Below, piece after piece: positions 58,179 through 64,000 of a DNA stretch of 64,000 bases. Source of the stretch: Amycolatopsis taiwanensis DSM 45107 (GTDB taxonomy: Bacteria; Actinomycetota; Actinomycetes; Mycobacteriales; Pseudonocardiaceae); contig NZ_JAFB01000004.1 in NCBI RefSeq assembly GCF_000519205.1, forward strand, positions 341,269-405,268, given 5' to 3'. Both the position numbers and the translations under genes were made by a program. Numbering within the stretch: the first letter of the stretch is position 1; the number at the start of each line of letters is the position of its first letter. A model generated the notes under the pieces. It saw only the letters and a list, made by a program, of their open reading frames with translations, was not told the origin of the DNA and made no database searches.

Positions 58179-58550
58179 ATGACTGGACGGTTGGACGCAG
58201 GCAAGCTCTATGCGGCGCTGGATGCGGAACGGGAGGCGAACGGGCTGTCATGGCGACAGCTCGCGGCCGAGTCGGGGGTGAGCACGTCGCTGGTGAGCCG
58301 GATGGGCAACGGCCACCGGCCGGATCTCGACGGTTTCATCGCACTGGTGCAGTGGCTGGGCATGCCGGCCGAGACCTTCATGATCTGGCCCGAGGAGAAG
58401 CGACCGAAGCGGCGCAAGCTTTCGCTGGAGGCCCAGATAGCGCCGTTGTTGCGGGCTCAGGACGAACTCGCCGAGGACGACCGGCAGCACCTCATCGACA
58501 TGGTCAACATGACCATCCGTCACTTCAGAGCCAAGAAGAAGGGACGTTGA
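58179..58550 (+). CDS. XRE-type HTH regulator of the ImmA pair
   Basis: A 123-residue protein. Residues 10-70 are an HTH: LDAEREANGLSWRQLAAESGVSTSLVSRMGNGHRPDLDGFIALVQWLG. The remainder is a polar helical tail (RKLSLEAQIAPLLRAQDELAEDD). The ATG follows GGTGAAGGG. The ImmA/IrrE protease gene starts 2 bases after its stop, so they form the common repressor-protease pair. About 100 AT-rich bases upstream (58079-58178) hold the divergent promoters. Confidence 0.85.
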   Translation: MTGRLDAGKLYAALDAEREANGLSWRQLAAESGVSTSLVSRMGNGHRPDLDGFIALVQWLGMPAETFMIWPEEKRPKRRKLSLEAQIAPLLRAQDELAEDDRQHLIDMVNMTIRHFRAKKKGR

Positions 58551-58551
58551 G

Positions 58552-59142
58552 ATGGCCCTGCGGCGTGGCTTCAGGAAGGAAGCGCGCGAGATCACCCTCG
58601 AAGTGCGCGAAGAACTCGGCATCGGCGTGTTCGCGGCGCTGGATCCGTATGCGCTCGCCGAACTCTATGGCATCGAGGTCATGGACCTCTCCCACCCGTG
58701 CCTGCCCCCGGAATCCGTGCGGTACTTCACCGAAAAACGGCCGCACGTCTTTTCCGGCGCACTCGTGCCGTTGCAGCCCAGCGGCGCCTTCATCATCGAA
58801 AACCACGTCCATCACCCGCGGCGGCGCCGGGCCACCGTCGCACACGAAATGGCGCACGTGCTCCTGGAGCACCCGTTCAGCTTCACGCTCACCGACGACA
58901 CCGGATGCCGCGCGGCCGTCGCCGAAATCGAGGAGGAAGCCACGGAACTGTCCGGAGAATTGTTGATTCCCACCGGTGCCGCCCGGACAGCCGCGCTGAA
59001 GGGCTGGTCCGACCAGTTGGTGGCGAGTTACTTCCGGGTCAGCGTGCCGATGGCCCGCTGGCGGATGAACAAGACGGGCGCGCGGAAAATAGCGGCGCGC
59101 AGTTGGCACCGGCAGGCACAAGAACATGCCGCGTCGGCCTGA
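58552..59142 (+). CDS. ImmA/IrrE-family metallo-endopeptidase
   Basis: A 196-residue DUF955 protein with the zinc motif VAHEMAHVLLEH (HEXXH), preceded by GAFIIENHVHHPRRRRATVAH and followed by EIEEEATELSGELLIP, the third metal ligand region. Members cut or inactivate HTH repressors such as ImmR or DdrO. Its neighbour at 58179 is the likely target. It is probably a stress- or mobile-element-linked switch; no phage gene is near it in the window. Confidence 0.9.
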   Translation: MALRRGFRKEAREITLEVREELGIGVFAALDPYALAELYGIEVMDLSHPCLPPESVRYFTEKRPHVFSGALVPLQPSGAFIIENHVHHPRRRRATVAHEMAHVLLEHPFSFTLTDDTGCRAAVAEIEEEATELSGELLIPTGAARTAALKGWSDQLVASYFRVSVPMARWRMNKTGARKIAARSWHRQAQEHAASA

Positions 59143-59244
59143 CTGAGCGGCTGTGAACCGGGCTGCGACTCTTTCTTGCAAACAGCCGGCCCGGTGCCCA
59201 GACCCGGGCGGCCCGGTCAGCGTGCCGACCGTAGCGTCCACGGT

Positions 59245-59715
59245 GTGGCGACCCTCTTCCTCACCCGCGGGCTGCAGGGCTCGGGCAAGACCACCCTGGC
59301 CAAGCGCCTGGAACGCGAACGCTCAGCGCTGCGGTTGACCGCGGACGAGTGGCTGCACGAGTTGCATCCCGGGCTGTCCGGGGACGCACTGGATGCCCTG
59401 CGCGGCCCGGTGGAGCGGGTCCAGTGGACCACCGCCCTGCGCGTGCTGTTGTTGGGCTGCAACGTCGTGCTGGACTGGGGACTGTGGTCCCGGCCGGAGC
59501 GCGATCATTACCGCACCCAGGCGCGCGCCATGAGCGCGAGCGTGGTGTTGTGCGTGCTGGACCCGCCGATCGAGGAGCTGTGGCAGCGCCTGTCGCGCCG
59601 CAACCACGCAGCGCAGCCGGGCACGTTTGAGATCACGCGGGCCGCGCTGGAACGTGCGTCGCGGCTGTTCCAGCGGCCCGAACCCGACGAGTTGGCCCTG
59701 TTCGATCCCCTGTAG
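59245..59715 (+). CDS. P-loop kinase (AAA-type, zeta-toxin-like)
   Basis: A 156-residue P-loop protein. Walker A is TRGLQGSGKTTLAKRLERE at residues 7-16, then RLTADEWLHELHP (lid/acceptor region) and VVLDWGLWSRPERDHYRTQA, which matches small adenylate/zeta-like kinases that phosphorylate a small molecule or antibiotic (chloramphenicol phosphotransferase-like). No antitoxin is nearby. The GTG at 59245 is chosen because the P-loop begins at once; longer starts have no domain content. Confidence 0.75.
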   Translation: MATLFLTRGLQGSGKTTLAKRLERERSALRLTADEWLHELHPGLSGDALDALRGPVERVQWTTALRVLLLGCNVVLDWGLWSRPERDHYRTQARAMSASVVLCVLDPPIEELWQRLSRRNHAAQPGTFEITRAALERASRLFQRPEPDELALFDPL

Positions 59716-59732
59716 CGAGCTGTTGTTTATGG

Positions 59733-60131
59733 CTAGCGGCGGATGAGTCCCTGTTCCTCACCGGTCGAGCTGCCGGCTTGTCGCAGGCTGATCTGATTGC
59801 CGTCGGGATCAGTAAAAATGGCGAAGACACCGCCGGGCTGCTGCTCGGGCGGGCCGAGGAAGCACACACCGCGAGCGCGCATCGCTTCGTAGTCGGCCTG
59901 CAGGTCCGCACAGTCGATGACCAGACCACGCAGGGAGCCGGGTGGCATCGAGTCGAACCAGGTCACCAGGGTCAGCGAGGCTTCACCGTCGGCTGGGCCG
60001 ACCTGGATCCAGTGCAGTTCGTCGCCGAAGCGGGATTCGGTGATGAGCTTGAAGCCGACCTGCTCGGTATAGAACGTCTTGGCGGCCTCCTGGTCGGAGA
60101 CTGGCACGGAGACGACGGTGATGCGCTGCAC
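59733..60131 (-). CDS. VOC-family protein
   Basis: A 132-residue glyoxalase-fold protein: VVSVPVSDQEAAKTFYTEQVGFKLI at the start and GVFAIFTDPDGNQISLRQ near the end, with HWIQVGPADGEASLTLVTW in the middle. GGGAGGA is upstream of GTG 60131. It is divergent from the ArsR gene with 48 bases between; the two probably form a regulated pair. The substrate is unknown. Confidence 0.85.
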   Translation of the reverse strand: MQRITVVSVPVSDQEAAKTFYTEQVGFKLITESRFGDELHWIQVGPADGEASLTLVTWFDSMPPGSLRGLVIDCADLQADYEAMRARGVCFLGPPEQQPGGVFAIFTDPDGNQISLRQAGSSTGEEQGLIRR

Positions 60132-60179
60132 GGGTGTCCTCCCTCGTTTCGGGTTTCGGCGAAAACCTGACATAGGGTT

Positions 60180-60464
60180 GTGGCTCGCCCTACCGCGTCT
60201 CATGACGTCTTCCGTGCCGTCGCCGACCCGACACGACGCGGCATCATCGACCTGCTCGCGGAAAGCCCCCGAACGGCAGGCGAGCTGGCCGCATCCTTCA
60301 ACAGCTGCCAATCCACGGTGTCGGAGCACTTGCGGATCCTTCGCGAGGCACGCCTGGTCAGCTACACCGAAGACCGCGGCCGGCGCACCTACCGGCTCAC
60401 CCCCGCCCCGCTCCGGCAACTCGCAACCTGGTCGCAACGCTGGGGAAAGGACTCACAACCCTAG
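60180..60464 (+). CDS. ArsR-family regulator
   Basis: A 94-residue winged helix: FRAVADPTRRGIIDLLAESPRTAGELAASFNSCQSTVSEHLRILREARLVSYTEDRGRRTYRLTPAPL. There is no Cys pair for metal binding, so it is of the metal-independent type. The GTG start directly follows AT-rich promoter bases, probably leaderless. It is divergent from the VOC gene, its likely target. Confidence 0.88.
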   Translation: MARPTASHDVFRAVADPTRRGIIDLLAESPRTAGELAASFNSCQSTVSEHLRILREARLVSYTEDRGRRTYRLTPAPLRQLATWSQRWGKDSQP

Positions 60465-60560
60465 CCCGGAACCGTGGCGAGGTGCAGTGTCTGCGACCTA
60501 CTGATCGAGAGTCGCGTCCAGGCGCGCCACCGCTCCCGCCATCGCCACTGTCACCAGGGG

Positions 60561-60921
60561 TCACTCGCCGCTGCCCTTCGGCGGAGCAGAGCCCTGGCGG
60601 GCAATGCGATCGCGGACGATGTCGAGGGTGGTCACGGCCTGCTCCCTGACGGCCGGATCGTTTTCGGTCTCGCTCACATACGTCAGCAGGGGCACGAGTT
60701 GAGATGGTCTCGCTCACATACGTCAGCAGGGGCACGAGTTGAGACCAGTTCAGGATGGACGCGGCGAGCGGGGCGGTCCGCCGGACCACCGGCTCGGGGT
60801 CGTGAAGCGCCCAACGCAGTAAGTCGTACGAAATACTGTCGAACCCCCTTCCCGCGTGGCTGATGCCCAGCCGGCGCAGAGCACGCATGAGAGCCATGTC
60901 GTCGCGTATGTTCGCCGTCAT
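60561..60921 (-). pseudogene. HEAT-like gene broken by a 40-bp tandem duplication
   Basis: The intact product would be about 105 residues: ALMRALRRLGISHAGRGFDSI, then DLLRWALHDPEPVVRRTAPLAA and VPLLTYVSET followed by ENDPAVREQAVTTLDIVRDRIARQ, ending at the stop at 60561. A 39-base exact repeat with period 40 (60666 and 60706) shifts the frame at VSET. Removing one copy restores the frame. Either it is a fresh mutation or a sequencing or assembly error. The protein resembles a single HEAT pair. Confidence 0.6.
60666..60744. repeat. 40-bp direct tandem duplication
   Basis: Two copies of 39 identical bases, beginning GGTCTCGCTCACATACGTCA at 60666 and again at 60706. It is inside the HEAT-like gene and causes its frameshift (40 is not a multiple of 3). 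Confidence 0.85.
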
Positions 60922-60996
60922 CTGCGACAGGGAGTGGTCGGAGTGAAGGGGAAGTTCGCCGCGCAGCCACTCAGCGAACGACTCGGCCTGATCTCC

Positions 60997-61203
60997 CTAG
61001 ACCGCGAGATAGTCGACCTGGAAACGCTGATCTTCAATCCAGCGGACCACCACCATTTCGACATCTTCGGTGTCCTCGGGGCTGTCGACGTCGACAAGTC
61101 CGAGAATCCACGCCAGTTCCTCGATGGGCCCCTCGGGCTGATTCACATCTACCGATGTCCAGCCGTTCTCCGCGGCGACGGCCTGGATTTCCTCAGGCCC
61201 CAA
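60997..61203 (-). CDS. Hypothetical protein, 68 residues
   Basis: A small acidic protein: MGPEEIQAVAAENGWTSVDV, PIEELAWILGLVDVDSPEDTEDVEMVVV and WIEDQRFQVDYLAV. It looks like a small alpha/beta protein. An opposite-strand frame covers the same bases but its sequence is less protein-like. I cannot assign a function. Confidence 0.5.
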   Translation of the reverse strand: MGPEEIQAVAAENGWTSVDVNQPEGPIEELAWILGLVDVDSPEDTEDVEMVVVRWIEDQRFQVDYLAV

Positions 61204-61340
61204 CGGTTTGCGAGGAATGAGTTGTGCTGAGGGGCGTCATATCGGGCAGGCTACGAGCCCCACACTCACACCGTCGCGCCCACCTGCCGAGCACTTGGAC
61301 AGCCAGTTGATCGGGCGCTACCCGTGGGCGGGCGTGCTTT

Positions 61341-61709
61341 TCACTCGGCCCGAGTGAGGGCAATCGCCTCGGTGAGGGCCTTGCCGAGTTGTTCGGCTTC
61401 GGTCAACGTGAGGACGAATCGGCTTCGATGGTGGACCTCCGCGACCCGTATCCGAGGCTCGATCTCGCGGTAACCCTGATCGAGCCGAACGTCGAGCAGG
61501 CATGATTCGTACCGCACCTGATCGTCCACAATGCCAAGGTCGACCGCAGCCGGCTCCATTGTGGACAGCTGGATCTGCTTGCCCCAACCGCTGCGATGCC
61601 TTCGGTCGACGATGAGGTCGCTGTCCTCATGGACTCCGTCGCACCAGGATGGACAGGGCGCATGCAGCCAGTATGGAGACGCCAGAACTTCGCCGGATGT
61701 ATCGGACAT
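61341..61709 (-). CDS. DUF6907-like protein
   Basis: A 122-residue protein with a Cys/His cluster near the start (SPYWLHAPCPSWCDGVHEDSD), typical of actinobacterial DUF6907, and beta strands PRIRVAEVHHRSRFVLTLTEAEQLGKAL at the end. The Cys/His set may bind zinc. ATG 61709 is chosen; longer starts run through a region without conservation. The 21-bp array lies upstream, at 61902. Confidence 0.7.
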   Translation of the reverse strand: MSDTSGEVLASPYWLHAPCPSWCDGVHEDSDLIVDRRHRSGWGKQIQLSTMEPAAVDLGIVDDQVRYESCLLDVRLDQGYREIEPRIRVAEVHHRSRFVLTLTEAEQLGKALTEAIALTRAE

Positions 61710-61901
61710 GGTGACCGTGCCTTTCACTGTCGTGAGGATGTATGCGGGAGTCGCCGCGCTCACGCGCCCATGCCCGGACCGCACTCTCGACGGCACAGCC
61801 GGTAGATCAGATGTTCGATATATTACCAGTCCGGTCGGCCGCGCGCAACCGATGCGCCGGGCGCGGCCAGGGGTTCAGCGAAGGGGACGAGGACTTCGCA
61901 C

Positions 61902-62153
61902 GAACCGGGAACTCGGGGGCCTGAACCGAGAACTCGGGTTCCTGAACCGGGGACTCAGGGGCCTGAGCCGGGAATTCAGGTGCCTGAACCGCGGACTCGG
62001 GGGCCTGAGCCGGGAATTCAGGTGCCTGAACCGAGAACTCGGGGGCCTGAGCCGGGAATTCAGGTGCCTGAGCCGAGAACTCGGGGGCCTGAGCCCGGAA
62101 CTCGGGGGCCTGAACCGAGAACTCGGGCGCCGGAACCGGGGACACGCCGGAAG
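61902..62153 (+). repeat. Twelve tandem 21-bp repeats (GAACCGAGAACTCGGGGGCCT type)
   Basis: Units begin GA(A/G)CCG(G/A)GA at 61902, 61923, 61944 and so on to 62133. Alternating variants contain GGAATTCAGG and GAACTCGGGG. As in the array at 19783, the last unit turns into GGGGACACGCC. Open frames across it read PEPRTRG or LNRELGG and are by-products of the 21-base period. Confidence 0.85.
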
Positions 62154-62177
62154 ATGGGCCGAGCTCGAAGTAAAGAA

Positions 62178-62222
62178 GCGCAGAAGCGGAAAGTGCCCAT
62201 AAACTTTTCTCCGCTTCTGCGC
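62178..62222. other. Long hairpin after the 21-bp array
   Basis: GCGCAGAAGCGGA (62178-62190) pairs perfectly with TCCGCTTCTGCGC (62210-62222); inner bases AAGT and ACTT extend the stem. With a 19-base interior it could be a terminator or the stem of a small RNA. The rest of 62154-62573 holds one palindrome (62398) and no gene that I can see. Confidence 0.55.
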
Positions 62223-62397
62223 TGTCCGCACCAGGTGGAGCAGACAGAAGAAGACCATAGAGAACCGCGTACCTCCGCGTTTCCGGCGGACGCACCCGGC
62301 AGCGGCCCACCGCGCGGCAAGCGACACCTGTCCAGTGCAGCGCTGGAACGATGCCAGGTGTACCAGGTGCACTGGTCGTGGTCATCGGGCTCGCATC

Positions 62398-62438
62398 AGT
62401 GACCCGTGCATGCCAAATTTCGACAGTAAGGGGTCACT
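62398..62438. repeat. Imperfect palindrome, copy 3 of three
   Basis: AGTGACCC (62398-62405) and GGGTCACT (62431-62438) are perfect arms; the centre contains CAAATTTCGACAGTAA. The same layout is seen at 37921 and 44862. Confidence 0.55.
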
Positions 62439-62573
62439 TATCAAGGTTTGGCCTTGACCGGCAGAAGGCCTCGTGGATGGGGTAGGGCACGCCGATCGTC
62501 GACGATCTCCTGGGGTGGGGGCGTATCCATCCGGTTGGCCGTGATGGGAGCGAGTCCAGCCGGCGGCCGTGGA

Positions 62574-63488
62574 TTACGCCGTGGTGGCCGGTTTCCGTGC
62601 CATGCCGGTCAAAAACCGTGACCGGGACGGTTCGAGATCGCCGCCGAAGCCGGCGACGGATTCCAGGTCCAGCCCGCTCGGCACCCACTCCGATGTCCAC
62701 ACCAACCCTGGCTCCACGAGCGGCCAGCCACCGAAGAACGCCTCGATCTGCTTCCGGGTGCGCGTGAAGGCCCTCGTCGTGGTCTTGCCGTCGTAGTCGT
62801 CGGCGACGTTCTTGAGCGCGGCCCGCTGCTGCTCGCCCATGCTGTCGAAGGTGCCGTGCGACAGCGCGACGCAGGAGCCGGGCGCGAGTTGCCCGCGATA
62901 GCCGGCCAAGGCCTCATCCAGCGTCCCGTGCGGGCCTTCGTCCGGAACGAAGTGCAGCACCGCCATCATCAGCAGGGCAACCGGCCGGCCCGGGTCGATG
63001 CACCCGGAGTCGACCACCGCCGCCCACACCCGCTCGGCGTCGAGCAGGTCTCCGTTGATCGCGATGTGCCGGTCGAGCCGGCCGGACTTCTCCAGCAGCA
63101 GGTGGGAATGCGCGACCGACACCGGGTCGCTGTCGATGTAGGCGACCCGGCACTCGCCGGGCGCCAGCCGTTCGGCGACCTGGTGGACGTTGCCCTGCGT
63201 GGGGATGCCGGACCCGATGTCGACGAACTGGCGAATGCCCTGCTGGACACAGTATTCGACCATCCGCGCCAGGCACTGGCGGTTCTGCAGGGCCAGCCAC
63301 GGGAGGTCCGGGTAGCGGGCGATCTGCTCCCGGGCGAACTCCCGGTCGACCGCCCAGTTCGCCGAGCCACCGAGGTAGTAGTCGTAGACCCGGCCGACGT
63401 GGGGCCGGCCCATCGATTCCTGCAGAAGTCGCTGCGACGTCTCCGAATCCAGCGTCACGATCGGGCCGCCGGTGTCCATCGTCGACAT
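62574..63488 (-). CDS. SAV2177-like (DUF574) SAM-dependent methyltransferase
   Basis: A 304-residue protein. Signatures are PHVGRVYDYYLGGSANWAVDREFA, FVDIGSGIPTQGNVHQVA (motif I of the S-adenosylmethionine fold) and VALLMMAVLHFVPDE. It belongs to the abundant actinobacterial SAV2177 family, whose targets are unknown. ATG 63488 follows GAGGGAGGCACAGG. It is divergent from none; the AraC gene lies upstream on the same strand after about 56 bases. Confidence 0.88.
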   Translation of the reverse strand: MSTMDTGGPIVTLDSETSQRLLQESMGRPHVGRVYDYYLGGSANWAVDREFAREQIARYPDLPWLALQNRQCLARMVEYCVQQGIRQFVDIGSGIPTQGNVHQVAERLAPGECRVAYIDSDPVSVAHSHLLLEKSGRLDRHIAINGDLLDAERVWAAVVDSGCIDPGRPVALLMMAVLHFVPDEGPHGTLDEALAGYRGQLAPGSCVALSHGTFDSMGEQQRAALKNVADDYDGKTTTRAFTRTRKQIEAFFGGWPLVEPGLVWTSEWVPSGLDLESVAGFGGDLEPSRSRFLTGMARKPATTA

Positions 63489-63544
63489 CCTGTGCCTCCC
63501 TCGGGTCTGACGGGCGGTTTTGATCAGCGCAACATCTACCAGAT

Positions 63545-64000
63545 TCACGCGCCATCGTGGGGGCGGATTCGTGCAATCGCGGCTCCCCGGTCCCGGAAGG
63601 CGCTGGGTGGGGTGCCGAGAAGTTGTTTGAACATCGTGGTGAACGCGCCCGGGTTCGCGTAGCCGAGGTCGGCGGCGATCTCGGCGACGGGGCGGCCGGC
63701 GGCGAGCTTCGGCAGGGCGTGCAGGACGCAGGCTCGACGTCGCCAGATCGCGATGCCGGTCCCCGTTTCGGCCGCGAACCGGCGGTGCAGCGTGCGAACG
63801 CTGACGTGCAGACTGGCGGCCCACGCGTCGAGTGGAACGTCTATCCGAGGTTGGGTGAGGAAGTTCCGGCACAGCGCCCGCAACCGGGTGTCCGTGGGTA
63901 ACGGAAGTTCGAGCGGGAGGGGCACACAGCGGCGGATCTCTTGCAAGACAAGGGAAAGCAGGGTGCTGTCGCGACCGTGCGGTGCGTAATTCGGCTCGAT
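63545..64000 (-). CDS. AraC-family regulator, C-terminal part
   Basis: The frame is open to the right edge, so the N-terminus is missing; about 151 residues are visible. They contain both AraC helix-turn-helices: LDAWAASLHVSVRTLHRRFAAETG and PVAEIAADLGYANPGAFTTMFKQLLGTPPSAFR. This is a DNA-binding domain of AraC type whose effector domain would lie outside. It is on the same strand as, and upstream of, the methyltransferase gene, which may be its target. Confidence 0.82.
   Translation of the reverse strand: MEPNYAPHGRDSTLLSLVLQEIRRCVPLPLELPLPTDTRLRALCRNFLTQPRIDVPLDAWAASLHVSVRTLHRRFAAETGTGIAIWRRRACVLHALPKLAAGRPVAEIAADLGYANPGAFTTMFKQLLGTPPSAFRDRGAAIARIRPHDGA

Noticed and set aside
60856-61230. 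A plus-strand frame of 124 residues over 60856-61230
   Set aside because: It runs antisense to the start of the HEAT-like pseudogene and to the 68-residue gene at 60997, and shows no domain.
61807-62402. Long frames over the 61.9-kb array
   Set aside because: Same reason as above: open only because of the 21-base period and GC content.

Overview
The window is 64 kb of very GC-rich, densely coded chromosome. The organism is most likely an actinomycete of the Pseudonocardiaceae, close to Amycolatopsis. I infer this from the base composition, two F420-type nitroreductases, a SAV2177-like methyltransferase, the TadA / TadA-associated / prephenate dehydrogenase neighbourhood beside a tRNA-Ser, many small one-component regulators, and leaderless promoters. 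I could run no database search, so species and family assignments rest on motifs and memory.

Layout. 1-10.4 kb: a PP2C-like phosphatase end, DUF998 membrane protein, divergent F420 oxidoreductase/TetR pair with a clear operator, GntR and XRE regulators, lipase, thioredoxin, tRNA-Ser(GGA), a methyltransferase, a DHA2 drug exporter, and a ribbon-helix-helix/VOC operon with three abutting CTAG-centred palindromes. 10.5-14.1 kb: a HEAT protein overlapped by a MerR-HEAT fusion, then TetR plus VC0807-like membrane protein. 14.3-19.4 kb: duplicated YbjQ-like protein, then a tight four-gene cassette of short helical proteins around a soluble, EccC-like FtsK/SpoIIIE ATPase. 19.4-20.2 kb: a decayed transposase tail and tandem 21-bp arrays. 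20.2-23.7 kb: secreted nuclease and PadR/F420 operon. 23.9-26.9 kb: a ubiquitin-like protein ending in Gly-Gly followed by a DUF4132 protein. 27-34 kb: membrane and hypothetical proteins, an acyl-ACP desaturase with a palindromic operator, cold-shock protein, and a DUF2975/HTH pair from a leaderless promoter. 34.3-38.5 kb: tRNA-Ser(CGA), TadA module, M20 amidohydrolase, TyrA.

38.5-44.7 kb is the most striking region. It is a minus-strand run of papain-like protease, GNWSPNTPP-repeat protein, chagasin-like protease inhibitor, sigma-70 factor, carboxypeptidase-regulatory-like protein and TPR-CHAT protease. The papain-like protease and the repeat protein share a C-terminal domain. I read this as a self-contained proteolytic effector or conflict system with its own sigma factor and inhibitor.

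44.9-64 kb: SDR/TetR pair, GbsR-like regulator with an ABC exporter, an MFS gene with a 5' insertion, GabD-like dehydrogenase, metal-dependent hydrolase, MBL-fold hydrolase, CutA, NicO transporter next to a CsoR-type regulator, LuxR regulator, XRE/ImmA pair, P-loop kinase, VOC/ArsR pair, a HEAT-like gene broken by a 40-bp duplication, DUF6907 protein, SAV2177-like methyltransferase and a partial AraC regulator.

Three kinds of non-coding structure recur: 21/22-bp tandem arrays at six loci, a 41-44-bp imperfect palindrome at three intergenic loci, and several decayed gene copies (Nudix, IS5-like transposase, flavin reductase, DUF998, HEAT).
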